The translations under genes and the position numbers were made by a program. 64,000 nucleotides of DNA from Massospora cicadina (taxonomy: Eukaryota; Entomophthoromycota; Entomophthoromycetes; Entomophthorales; Entomophthoraceae), in assembly GCA_022478985.1 (NCBI GenBank), contig JAKSZP010017511.1, positions 1 through 64,000 of the forward strand, written 5' to 3'. The notes beneath the pieces were generated by a model, which saw nothing but the letters and a program-made list of their open reading frames with translations, searched no databases and was not told the DNA's origin. The number at the start of each line of letters is the position of its first letter. The stretch's first letter is position 1. Below are positions 54,011 through 64,000 of this stretch, piece after piece.

Positions 54011-54959
54011 ATTCCAAATATGAGGGGTAATTTGTTGATTAATATCTATTTCCTGAGGGAGCGGTAGGGTTGATTGTGTCAACCCCTTTATCTCGACGTT
54101 ACCAGAAGATTCTCTCTCTTGCTTGGGTCAGTACAGGGACATCTTGGAGTTTTAAAAGCCCCAAAGGACTCACAGTTTAGGAAACTTTGCGGGATGAAGG
54201 CCTGGGGTACTGCTCCCACAGCATTAGGGATGTGTAAATCCAAAAACCACTAAATGTGGGCCCAATTACAATTTGGGTGTAGCTTGCACTACTTTAAAAC
54301 TGACATATGCCAGACCTGTTTAAGTACTGGGCAGGCCGTCTTCCCAGCTAGGACAGGTGATATACCTCTCATCTCCCTTGTGGGTGACAATACATGATAA
54401 CCCCCAGGTTTAAGGCCCCTGGAGGGGAAAAGATAAAGCCCTCCCCTTTAGCACCTTCTTTTTTAGTGTGGTTGTGCTCTACGGCAATTTTTTGTCCAGA
54501 AAGCCTTGTAGCCAATTGGTATAAAAAGAAATACCTTGCATGATCACATTTTCACCAGCTGGCTCACGCCAATTGAACTGGCAGCTAGCTGAGCTCCAGG
54601 CCACCTAGAAACCGTGGAATTTTATGTAGGCAGGTACATTGAAGCACAGCCAACCAGGATTGCCTCTCTCTTATCCTAAGGTCCGCACCTGTGCAACCCC
54701 AACTCGTGGAGAAGCCATTTGAAAGTCGCCATGCCCAACTCATACCCCCTCTTCTTTCCCATATTCTCCTCTCAGGGGTGGTAGAACCCATGAGAACAGG
54801 TTGACACTTTTATCACTACCATCTGACACTCTATTCAGGACACTAGAAGACCCTACCAATGTGCCTCTATAGGTTCTAGTGTACAATAATAACCATATTT
54901 CCATGAGCTTTCTCCAGTTGCGCCACGGGAAGGCCCCAGCTAACCTGATCTAGCTTTCA

Positions 54960-55455
54960 GTATAGGGAAAACTTCAATATGGAGAAGTCCAACCACCTTC
55001 CCTCATATTCTGATTATAATATGACCTTCCAGCTGACTGTCAATGTGATCAACATTAATTGTCTCCTGTATCCTTATATGGAGCAGGATTACAAGGACCT
55101 GAAGGTGTTGTTTAATGATATACTTGCGTATGGGTGGGCGTTTAAGGGGACAAAGCCTATCACATCTCTCATCATTTCACCCAGAAATCAGATGGGACGT
55201 TGAAACCCTGCATAGATTATGGGCATCTGTATAGTATAACTGTTCACAATCCCTATCCTCTTCCCTCGAGCAGATGATTAGCCAGAAAATTGCAAAATAC
55301 TGGGTGTTTTTGAAGCGAAATCTCATAAATTCATTCAACCTGATTTGGGTGTGGAAGATCAGAAATGGTTTATACCTGTTTGGACCAGATGGAGAGTTCA
55401 AGTTCCGCATAATACATTTTGCCTTGAAAAATGCCCCAGCCACATTTTAGAAGAT
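54960..55455 (+). pseudogene. Reverse transcriptase of element E, N-terminal part
   Basis: NHLPSYSDYNMTFQLTV, CLLYPYMEQDYKDLKVLFND and HNPYPLPSS-like sequence lead to FGPDGEFKFRIIHFALKNAP in shifted frames, then ATF, stop, KMIDV where the solo LTR interrupts. Confidence 0.75.
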
Positions 55456-55463
55456 GATTGATG

Positions 55464-56417
55464 TGTCAGAAAATCAATCAAATGAATTCCTCTAACGATT
55501 TAAGCAGATTTGGGATGAAATAGGTCAATACCGGTGGAATGGCTTATTGACTAAAATCTAATGGATACTAGGTGATTGCTAGGTAGTTGCTCCCCAAATT
55601 GGGTTGAGCTGAATCTAAGTATTCCGCTGAGTTTGGAAGTTAGGACAAGTGGAGCCTATTGATGGCTCAAGATGGTTTATGGTTCACATGTGATTAGTAG
55701 CCAAGGGTGTCTCACTTAATTGGATCATTTGATGTCAACAGAATCTGAAAATTACAAGTCTGAGGCGGCTGATGTTGTTTCTGGCATCTCATATTTATTA
55801 AATTTACTATCACTTGAATAAGGCAATTCCCAAACAATCAACTGAGATGAGTCAAAGCGTGATGTTTGCGATATGCTGAGATATTCTGAGTTAAGCAAGT
55901 AACCAAAGTGGTTTCCAGTGCATTAAAAATCAATCTGAAGGTTGAATTTATAATTGACATTTTTATTTAAGTAATTTATATGGTTCATGGGCGACTGAAG
56001 GCCAAGGATGAAGCCAATACTAATTCAGACATCAGGAAGGATGGGGAGAGAGGGTCAATTCCAGGGAAGAGAGTAGCACAGCGGAAGGGTGAGAAGAATG
56101 GTTGGCAGGAAGGTCAAGAGATGAGCTGATAGGTTGGCGGTAGGTACAATAGCCCTTTTTTAAATAGTATAAATACCTGGCTCTTCCCTTTCAATAAACA
56201 CCTCCCTTTGCCCATTCTCATTTATGATTTAAGTTTATATTTTTTGTTGGTTAGAAATGAGACTGAGGATCCCTGAATGACACGGTTGATATGCCAAGGG
56301 GTCACCCCGCGCTGCTGGCCCCATGCCTAAAGCAAATTGGCAATGGCTGACCAGTAACTATATTGGTTGGCCTGCTGACCAGCAGAACCCCTGTTGCAGG
56401 AAAGCAATTAAGTGACA
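55464..56417 (+). mobile_element. Solo LTR inserted in element E's RT
   Basis: 954 bp from TGTCAGAAAATC to TTAAGTGACA, with inverted terminal TGTCA/TGACA. It holds TATAAATACC (about 56169) and AATAAA (about 56194), as expected of an LTR. E's RT reads KMIDV before and LCDLWIICLLLF after it, so the host frame is restored by its removal. Flanks TGATG and ATATG may be a decayed TSD. It is unrelated by eye to the other LTRs. Confidence 0.7.
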
Positions 56418-56720
56418 ATATGCTTTGTGACCTTTGGATCATCTGTTTATTATTGTTTATTAACACTATTATTGTACATTCCCCACCTCCTGTGCAGCAT
56501 GAAAAGGACTTTGAGGCGGTGTTAGCTGTATTGCACAAAGCTGACCTCTTTGTATAAACCCTTCAAATGAGATCTCTTAAGGGTGGAGTTACAAATATGT
56601 GTAACTTGGTCTTGAAGGATGGATACGCAATTACATCCAGCAAGATTGAGGCCATCTTTACGTGGCCCATCCCTACCACTAAAAAGCAGTTGTGGAGTTT
56701 CTTGATACAAGCATATTTTT
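56418..56720 (+). pseudogene. Reverse transcriptase of element E, C-terminal part
   Basis: LLLFINTIIVHSPPPVQHEK replaces the YLDDI-IHS-T-EQHE block (catalytic Asp pair lost, FINT). DFEAVLAVLHKADLFV and SSKIEAIFTWPIPTTKKQLW then follow. Confidence 0.78.
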
Positions 56721-56799
56721 GAATAATTCTCCCCTGTCCTCTCGCATCTAACTGCCCTACTGAATCCCTTGACGTAAAAAATGTTCAGTTACATTGGAT

Positions 56800-57160
56800 A
56801 ATGGAGTGTCAATATGCGTTTGATGCCGTCAAGGAGGTGTTTGCGGCACCACCTATTCTTCATTGGGCCAACCCCACTTAGCCTTTTTTTGTCACATGTA
56901 AATCCTCTTCAGCTGCTGTGGAAACGGTAAAGCTTCACAAACATGCCAGGGTGTAGCAGCTGATCACATACTTTTCCTACAAATTCACTACGTCTGAGCA
57001 GTACTAGGCCAGTAATGATAAGGAGTTGGCCATGGTAGCCTGTTTGCATAATCACTGGCAGTACCTTCCATAGGGGAAACCACATGAGGTGATCATATGT
57101 ATGGATCATTAGGTGCTGATGTATTTTCATAAACCCCAAAGTTTGCTCGCCGGAAAGCTT
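56800..57160 (+). pseudogene. RNase H of element E
   Basis: YAFDAVKEVFAAPPILHWAN, LITYFSYKFTTSEQY, NDKELAMVACLHNHWQYLP and HEVIICMDH match chromovirus RNase H, interspersed with stops. Confidence 0.78.
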
Positions 57161-57529
57161 GGACTTTCCAGGACTTGTAAAGCATTAATTTTAGTATGAG
57201 TTTTTAAAAGGCACCTTTTATATTCTCCCTCATCTGATGAGTTGTAATACTTCCCTGAGTCCAATGCAGGAAGAAACGAAAGAGTTGACTATGGTGATCC
57301 CTTCTGTCCAGATTCTCACAAGTTTCCTCCCACAGTTTTGAGGGCTGACTGGCCGCCAAAGTTGCCATTGGTATCTCAGGTACTAGATGATCAAACCTCC
57401 TGTATGGAGAGGTTGAGCTGTTGGACCAGTTGGGTGCCCTGGGCCACAAGCGTACCTATTTCTCAGTAATAAAAGGTCAGTTTATGTTTCTTGCCTAGGT
57501 GTGGCGCCTCCCTACCTCTGAGAAAATGT

Positions 57530-58290
57530 CATCTGCACTTACCACGATCCCCTGGCGGTGGGTCACTCCCAGGCACTAGAAGTGCCTTAATCTGATAAAA
57601 TGAGCATTTAATTGTCTGGGAATCTTCAAGGAGGTGACGTTATGGATCACCAGTTGCATGATTTGTGCACGCACTAAATCATATTGATAAGAGAGCGAAG
57701 TACTCCTGCATCCCTGCAGCAGGCACATGGACTATGGGCTTTGGTATTCATCAACTTCATGGTTGGATTCCACGTTCCAATGGTTTTCGTGCAATTATGG
57801 TAATAGATGACCTCTTTATGAATAATCCCTCTTTATTCTTTGCATGTCTGCCTTTCTTCTAGGGAGATGGCTCAGTTTTTCATCGGCCATGTAATCTTGA
57901 TGTTTGGCTTACCCCAGGAGGTGGTAAGTGATTGGCGCCCACAGTTTACGGGATGGTTTATGGCCACTGTTCTGACTATTTTAGATATTCAGACATGCTG
58001 GTCTTCGGTTTATCAGTCCATTCAGATGAGCAGATGGAAAGGGATAAACAGTTTTTCAAAAAACACCTGCACTGTTATGCTTCTGCTTCACAGGATACTT
58101 GGTGTCCAATATTCTCCTGTTGCAGTTTTCATACAACAAAGCCCCACATCTGTTGATGGGGTCCTCCGAGTATGGAGCGACCCTAGGGTAAAATCCTTCA
58201 TTTCTTGTTGATCCATGTACTCTCCCTATGTTCCTGCTGCTAAAGAGCGGATGCGGCAGATCTGGACTACCCAATCTTTAATTCAGGAGA
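57530..58290 (+). pseudogene. Integrase of element E
   Basis: HDPLAVGHSQALEVP (zinc module start), REMAQFFIGHVILMFGLPQE, VVSDWRPQFTGWFM (second Asp kept) and an SDEQMERDKQFFKKHLHCYA frame (Glu of DDE) are visible. The region ends with RMRQIWTTQSLIQENL. Several frameshifts. Confidence 0.78.
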
Positions 58291-58369
58291 ACTTAAAAAG
58301 CAATAAGTGATTACAAGCGGTTCATGGATCAAATGGCTGCCCACCCATGAGATTATGGTGGGGTTGTAG

Positions 58370-58720
58370 GTGATGTTGGATATGTGACACTTTTAGTTGA
58401 AGGTCCCCTCATGGAAGTTTATAATAAAGCATTATGGTACTCACACGGTGGAAAAGGTTCTCAGCAAGGGGCCTTCTGGTTGGCCCTTCCTGACCATTGG
58501 AAACAGCACCCAGTTTTTCATGCTTCTCAGTTGTCCCCATTTCAGTGGCAGCACCAGCTGACTTGAACCTGTGATTATCAAAGTGTTAGAGGAGGTGGGG
58601 GCGGAGGCCATTCTGGCATCGTGGAATTCACGTTGCTCAGTGCATATTTGGTGACTTGGAAGTGATTTTTCCTATTAGAACAGCTGGGTGATGCTCATGA
58701 TTGCGCGATTTTTTATGACT
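58370..58720 (+). pseudogene. Integrase C-terminus and chromodomain remnant of element E
   Basis: ALPDHWKQHPVFHASQLSPF is the standard end of chromovirus integrase (HPVFHVSLL-P). It is followed by EVGAEAILASWNSRC and, in a shifted frame, AYLVTWK, the YLVKWK core of a chromodomain. Confidence 0.6.
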
Positions 58721-58843
58721 TAGTGGAAGCTTCCACACCACTCATAAGGATTCTCTATACACCCTCTATAAGGTTGCCGCTATCTTAGCTATCAAGTTGC
58801 CCAAGGCTTTCAAGGATTTTGCGCTTGCCCAGGTCTCAGTTAG

Positions 58844-60400
58844 TGTCAGGGGGACGGAAGATGATGTTTATACTGGAAAGTCAGTTGGGATGCAAAAGCA
58901 CCCAAAAGGCGAGCCATAATGACAGGGGCATTGCCGTTTGAATGACGTTATGGTATCTGGAAAGGTGTGTGAAAAAAATTGAGGGTCGGTGGGCCATAAG
59001 CGTGATAAGAAGCTCCACAAAGAACCAGGTCATCGCGGCTCAAGACCCAAGGGACTAAGGCGTTGAGTGTTGTAAGATCAGATTGGGGATTTAGGGCTCT
59101 CCATAAGGGACTGAGTTTGACAATATGGGCGAGGGGATGGATTCTCGCTTGCAGTGGAGATAATTGAGCCCAAAGGATACCAATATCCTGTCTGCGGATG
59201 GCCTCTACAATATGGTGTTTTCCATGAGATCTTTAGCACAATAAACCCACTCAACTGCGGTAGGATCTAGAGTTACTAGCATGACTGGGATTGACCAGTT
59301 GATGTTAAGCCCATGAGGCTACATTATAGGAGTTGCAGTGATTAGTAATGGAAAAACTAAAGTAAATCAAATTAGTGGGAACTTTGGAGATTTTTAATGA
59401 ATGGTAAATTAAGAAAATTGACTTTTATTCTTCAGTGTGTTACAATTTTCTTAAACAGACGATAATTTTGGGGAATAGTTTAGAAAACATGGGATTGGGG
59501 CGCTCAAGATTTGACCTTACCCAGAGAACTACAGAATAAGGGGGAAAAGAAAACAAGCTTAGTTTGAACTAACTTCAAAAGAGTTAGCAGCAGGCCGAGT
59601 TGCTGTCAGTTTATCATCAGATGCCCAAATTGCGGGTTTACCACGTTTTTAATGTTAGCGCAACATAATCTCGCCCAATGGGCAATTGGAACCTCCCAAG
59701 GCCACCCCACACAGGGGAAGTCCCAAGAGATCAGGAGCAAGTCAGGGTGCCCAATCTTTCCGCACCTGGTTGCTCTGGCATCTATAAAGCTAGGCGTGAT
59801 CCATCAAATGAAGTTTTATAATTGAGAGGAGGATTTGAGCTGGAGGTACCTTTTGACAATGACCTATGCCATCTACAAGTTCTGCCACTGATTTGACATG
59901 GGGCACATTCTTCATATATGGTACACACCTGTTGGGATTTGTTTCTGATATCTTTGGGGCAGGTTTTAAACCATTGACAACATTTTCCGATGGCCTAATG
60001 CCATTGGTGAGTTTAGCTGGGGATTTGACACTAGGCGTTTTCTTCATATAAGGTACACGCCTGTCAGATTTGTTGCTGAGGTTTTGCAACTCTCAAACTT
60101 TAATTTTGAGGGCTCATTGCCATCGACTTTATGTGGAGTCTTTGCCCCATGAGGATGCCATCTTTCTAATATTTTGGCACAAATTCCTTCAATTTGCTGA
60201 ACTAATCTGGCGGAAGTACATGCTGTGGACAGGTGACAACATCTTTAAAGGGAGGGCTGTTACCCATTGCTCGTCTACCACATTGGAGAGATCACCCTGT
60301 GAGATGAGGGGGACAGCTGCCCTCCTTGGACCCTTTTTTGTGGGGAACAGGAACGCTACTCAGTACAAGCTTAGGGGAATCTTTCCCAGACTTACATTAC
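58844..60400 (+). repeat. 3' LTR of element E (about 1.6 kb)
   Basis: Starts TGTCAGGGGGACGG. Blocks AGTTGGGATGCAAAAGCACC, CATGGGATTGGGG, CCCAAGGCCACCCCACA and GTCTACCACATTGGAG recur in inverted orientation in element F's LTR (62280 down to about 60670). The 3' end is not resolved. Confidence 0.65.
59790..60089 (-). other. Antisense open frame in element E's LTR with 44-residue repeats
   Basis: 99 codons. RRVPYMKKTPSVKSPAKL and, 44 residues on, NRCVPYMKNVPHVKSVAEL are clear repeat units, each followed by NGI or DGI. It corresponds in position and frame to the longer antisense ORF in F's LTR. Confidence 0.4.
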
Positions 60401-60669
60401 TCTTACCTTTTGCAAAAAGGGCACCACCACTGGGAAATTGAGCGAGGGCCGCATTTCTGTGGGCCTTAAGCACTTAATCTACATTAAAGTAGTGATATTT
60501 GAGGGAGGATGGGGAGCGTCTGGGTGGATGACATGGAAAGCCTTGAACAGCTCCAAACAGTTGGCACAATCTCAGGCACTGATCCAACTGTTCCCATAGG
60601 GCGGGTAGTTTTCCTTGTGACGAGATATTGACTGATCTACAAGATTTGGGGAAAAATGCCCTGCATATA
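60401..60669. other. Junction between the inverted elements E and F
   Basis: The inverted similarity fades here. It contains no clear ORF or LTR end. The short frame 60716-60474 (-) is unremarkable. Confidence 0.4.
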
Positions 60670-62280
60670 AGTCTGGGGGGAGCGACCCCTCTGCTTGGAC
60701 TGAGAAGTTTTTTCATTTCCTAATAAAAAGGGTCAAAGAAGGCGGCTGTACCTCTCGTCACACAGATTGATCACGCCCATGTGGTAGACAAGCGCTAGGT
60801 AACATCTCTCCCTCTGAAGTTCCTCCCCCAAGTACCCACGCTTGCCTCAGCCGAATTAGTTCAGTGAAATGAGAAAATTTGCGCCAAAAAATCAGAGATT
60901 GTCACCCTATGAGATGAAAGGACGTTATGAAGTCAATGATGCCGAGCCATTGAAATCAAAATTAAAATGCCTTACAACCATGGTAATGAGGCCTGAAAGG
61001 TTCTCACATTTGGTAGATGAAGAATTAAAGGGTGAATCCTTGGTTACAATTGACAATGGCATTAGGTCATTAAAATATTGTCAGTTTGAAACTTACTCCA
61101 AAATCTATGAGGACAAAGCCAATGGGTGCATATCTCATAGCTGGTTTTTGTCAAGCAATAAATTTTTGGTCAAAATAGCCAATGGCATCAAGCCTTTGGT
61201 CAATGAGGTTGATGACTCCAAACTCCCTTCAAAGTCTTTGGGGACAAAGCCCATCAGGCATATGCCTCCATTAAGAACTCTTGCTGATAGCTCAAACCCC
61301 TATCTTAAAAATCTGGATTATTATCCGGTGTTACCCACTTGGCTAAATAAACCCCCCAGTGACAGGCACAGGCAGGTTGGCCATCCTGACCCCATTTCTG
61401 AACCGTTGGGACCACCCCTATGTGGGGCGGCCTTGGGGGATTCCTGATGCCCATCAGGCCAGATGCCATAATACTAATTGTCAGAAATGCATTGAAACTT
61501 CAAGTTAAGTATTTGCAATTGAACAAATAGTGACTTGACTTGCTACCAATTCCTTCAATGTCAGTTCAGAGTGAAGTCATTTTTTCCCTCCCTCAAAAAT
61601 TCGTTAAGTTAGGTCAAAATCTATGTCCCCAATCCCATGCTGTGATAAGCTTTCTAAATCAAACACTATTAAATCAAGGACATTGCACTGATGAAATTAT
61701 TGGTTAATTTATTAGGATTTAATTTACAACAAAATTCCCCTTAAGTTACCAAAATTCTAAATTTACTTCAAATTTTTTGCTGAGCTTCTGATGGCACTAA
61801 TGTTGTGGTACGTCAGCCCCTATATTGTCTGGAAAATACTGGTCATGATGGTCATAATAGCTCCATCTTTAGTCAACTGGGTCTGTCGAGTAAGAATCAA
61901 CTGGGAATCTAATCCCGTTGTTGAAGCCATCCGCTAAAATGAAATTGGGATCCTGTGGGCTCATTTTATCTCTTCTTCACGTGAGGATCCGCCCCCTCAC
62001 CTCTGCTTTTGTGTCCAACCCTCCCTTGGAGTATACCAAAGTATCCAGTCCAATAGTTCAATTTCCTGCTGCAAGGGCCGCTTGCTCTGGAGTTGTATCA
62101 GCCTGGTTCATTGCCAGGTTTCTTTTCAAGTTTGCCTCACATCAATGTGCAATTGTTTCCCATCTTCCTACGCCATACAATGTCATTTAAGCAATGCATC
62201 TGGCATTCTGGCTTGCTTTTTGGGTGCTTGTGCATCCCAACTGGAAGGCCAGTCAAAATTCATATACCGTTTCCCTGAAA
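60670..62280 (-). repeat. 3' LTR of element F (about 1.6 kb)
   Basis: On the minus strand it begins TTTCAGGGAAACGG (62280 downwards), the counterpart of TGTCAGGGGGACGG in E. It runs through CAGTTGGGATGCACAAGCAC, CATGGGATTGGGG and GGCCGCCCCACATAGGGG. It is a diverged copy of E's LTR in opposite orientation. Confidence 0.62.
60869..61447 (+). CDS. Hypothetical 192-residue ORF antisense to the F LTR, tandem repeats
   Basis: An uninterrupted frame, basic, without signal peptide, membrane segment or known domain. Repeat starts at about 60934, 61054 and 61180 (spacing 120 and 126 bp, whole codons): NDAEPL, NGIRSL and NGIKPL, each followed about 24 residues on by a (F/I)SH or RHM block. The same strand is partly open in the related LTRs at 59790-60089 and 52438-52623. 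It may be a chance frame over an in-LTR minisatellite, or a real antisense product. No promoter was identified. Function unknown. Confidence 0.3.
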   Translation: MRKFAPKNQRLSPYEMKGRYEVNDAEPLKSKLKCLTTMVMRPERFSHLVDEELKGESLVTIDNGIRSLKYCQFETYSKIYEDKANGCISHSWFLSSNKFLVKIANGIKPLVNEVDDSKLPSKSLGTKPIRHMPPLRTLADSSNPYLKNLDYYPVLPTWLNKPPSDRHRQVGHPDPISEPLGPPLCGAALGDS

Positions 62281-62405
62281 TCCTATATTTCAGCTTCCTC
62301 TGCACCCTCAATCACAATAGAGTCTGGCTCTGAAGGGATTGCCCCTTTAATGAGGACAGTTAAGACACATGGAGACTGGGTGTTTTTTCCAGTAAAATGG
62401 CAATT

Positions 62406-63330
62406 TTAAACAGAAAGCTCCATCACCAAGTCATCTTCCACGAAGTGTGAACCCAGGCGTTTACTTGCGAACTTACTTAAGAGCACCAGCATCCAAAAAT
62501 GGCACGTGTCAAGCATGACATATGAATCCACATTTATTACATGAGCCAGGAGCCGCTTCCAATCTGAAAACCATTTGTAGTCACTTATACTCTTGTTTAG
62601 ATGCTCCTGAACCAAGGACTTTATGGCCCAAATATGCTGGGTGTGGTCGCAGCGTCTGGAACCTCTGGGCAAAGGCACGGGCCAACTGAGAAATGTTGGG
62701 TTTTACTCAAGGTCACTTCATATGGGGAAAAACCAGTGGATGTATGCATTTCGTTATTATATGCAAACTGAGTGAGAGGAAGGTCATCAGCCCAGGTGTT
62801 TGACAGCAGAGTAGCACCGCAAATACTGCTCTAAGATCTGATTGACCCTTTCAGTTTGTCCATCTGACTGGGGATGGTATGCAGTGGAATAATAGGATGT
62901 AATCTTCAAGATTGCCTAGAGCTCATTCCAGAATCATTTTATGAACTGGGGCTTGCGGACATTTAAGATTTCCTAATGGAGGCATAACATGAAGAGCACA
63001 TGTTGCACAAAGATATGGACCGTTTCCCTAAAAGTAATAGCAGAGGTGCATGGTATGAATAGGGAAATATTTATGTAGCTTTTGACAACCACCATTACCA
63101 CTATAAGCCCAATAGAACTGGGAAGTTCAACAACAAAGTCCACGGATTTTGATGTCCGTGGACCCTCTTCCTGTTATAGTGAATGAAGGATACCATCTCT
63201 TCCAGACTGATCCAACTTAGACTGCGTGCAAGTTACACAGTCTGTGATTTATGCTGGAACATCTATCAACAAGCCCGCCCAATTATAGGCACGCTTGATT
63301 AGGTGAGACACTTCTTATTCCCTGGATGTC
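62406..63330 (-). pseudogene. Integrase of element F
   Basis: The best preserved block is [20 protein letters not shown] (about 62815-62880), with the catalytic Glu. The zinc-module half CVTCTQSKLD is near 63225. The open frame 62678-62406 is the C-terminal region (LLSKFASKRLGSHFVEDD). Confidence 0.82.
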
Positions 63331-64000
63331 CAACTGCAGGAGGATCAAGACAATCCTGAACCACTTTGGCTCAAAGGAGGGGAGGAATCTAAACCCACAA
63401 CTGAAAGTGAATGAGGCCCTCAGTCAGAGAATACATGGAATGGTTTGAAGCTGGGAGGGACAACCCTCCAGAAAATCAACACCTTCCATACATGCCTTTT
63501 AAGCTGCAAGTACCCGATAAATTAGGGGCACATCCAGAGCCAGGTCTTCTAATGAAACCATAGGAGGTACAATAGATAAGATTTTGTGGAGGTAATGACT
63601 GTGGCCAAATCCGCCTCATCTGAGTCTGCTGGACAATGCGTCAGGTTGCGGCTTAATAAGTCAGGAAGGACATTTAACCTCCTTTTACAAATATATATGA
63701 ATTTAAAGCTGCACAAATCCAACTAGTTTTATGCCTGCCGGTTTGCCATCCTCTGTGGCTTATGGAAAAACATAAGCCTTGATCAAACATTTTTAAAAGT
63801 CAACCCATGTGAATGCCCTGCAGGAGAGACCGCCAGTGGGTCAGGGCCCATGTTATGACAGCCAGCACTTTGTCATAGATGGACCAGGATTGCTCAGTGG
63901 AAGAAAAATTACAGGAAAAAAATGCAACTATGTGTTTCAACCCTTAAGCTCTTGAAGCAAAACAGCCCCTACTGCAGCAGAAGATTTTAACATGCAACAA
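63331..64000 (-). pseudogene. RNase H end and linker of element F
   Basis: Reads HGLTFKNV and NVLPDLLSRNLTHCPADSDE, like the N-V-ADALSR segment after RNase H. The window ends inside RNase H. Confidence 0.55.

Larger units (their letters stand above)
52761..60400 (+). mobile_element. Chromovirus-type Ty3/Gypsy element E
   Basis: The plus-strand order is PR (about 53690-54010), RT (54960-55455 continued at 56418-56720), RNase H (56800-57160), integrase (57530-58290), chromodomain remnant (58560-58720) and 3' LTR (58844 to about 60400). The RT is interrupted by a solo LTR. The segment 52761-53690, presumably gag, has open frames (53236-53545) without recognised motifs. All ORFs are broken. Confidence 0.75.
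62281..64000 (-). mobile_element. Chromovirus-type Ty3/Gypsy element F (3' part; continues beyond window)
   Basis: On the minus strand, from 64000 down: a post-RNase H link (NVLPDLLSRNLTHCP), integrase zinc module CVTCTQSKLDQSGRDG, core [38 protein letters not shown], and C-terminus LGSHFVEDDLVMELSV. The same family as E, in opposite orientation. Stops are frequent. Confidence 0.75.

Noticed and set aside
61918..62190. 90-codon plus-strand frame near the F LTR start
   Set aside because: It is antisense to the F LTR with no repeat structure and is not open in the E copy, unlike the 60869-61447 frame.
62406..62678. 90-codon minus-strand frame considered as a small gene
   Set aside because: It aligns with the C-terminal integrase region of element F and sits in register with the integrase core upstream.
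1..64000. Repeat-induced point mutation as the cause of decay
   Set aside because: Possible in fungi, but I did not count CpA to TpA changes between copies; a tally over LTR pairs of A, B and C would be needed before claiming it.

Overview
The window is eukaryotic nuclear DNA, AT-rich, made almost entirely of decayed retrotransposons around one intact gene. That gene (42424-43176, +) is intronless and encodes a secreted trypsin-like serine protease with all catalytic residues. A short-leader trypsin gene in a large, repeat-choked, AT-rich genome with Ty3/Gypsy elements (including chromoviruses) and LINEs points to an early-diverging fungus such as an entomopathogenic Entomophthorales species. 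This is an inference; an arthropod or another eukaryote is not excluded.

Layout. 1-3230 (+): remnant of a Ty3/Gypsy element (H) with gag, protease (PR), dUTPase-like and RNase H pieces. About 3.3-40.5 kb is one nested stack. The outer layer is a minus-strand chromovirus (G) whose integrase is split: its 5' pol lies at 37.1-40.5 kb, and its integrase C-terminus plus chromodomain at 6.2-6.86 kb. Inside it sits plus-strand element D (6860-37125). D's 5' LTR carries a solo LTR (7054-7738), a full-length minus-strand LINE (about 8683-13985) and an ORF1-only LINE derivative (14284-16241, +). D's reverse transcriptase (RT) is interrupted by minus-strand element B (20901-34485, target-site duplication (TSD) GCTAT). 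B in turn is interrupted in its integrase tail by plus-strand element A (21892-29237, TSD CCTTC). The domains read through cleanly when the insertions are removed.

40.9-43.7 kb and 49.98-52.2 kb form an AT-rich unique segment holding the trypsin gene. It is split by element C (43744-49973, +, TSD AACAT), a relative of B. 52.2-64 kb holds two copies of a second chromovirus family, E (+) and F (-), arranged tail to tail. Their roughly 1.6 kb LTRs carry a tandemly repeated sequence with an open reading frame on the antisense strand.

No transposon ORF is intact; all have stops and frameshifts, so none is likely autonomous. Points of note: a dUTPase-like domain between PR and RT in at least five Ty3/Gypsy copies (A, B, C, D, H); two LINE copies that keep ORF1 and the LINE 3' tail but lack ORF2; and three insertions of only 17-27 bp, each flanked by 16-18 bp duplications and sharing the core CCATCTAGTACT plus an A-run. 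Coordinates of decayed domains are approximate.
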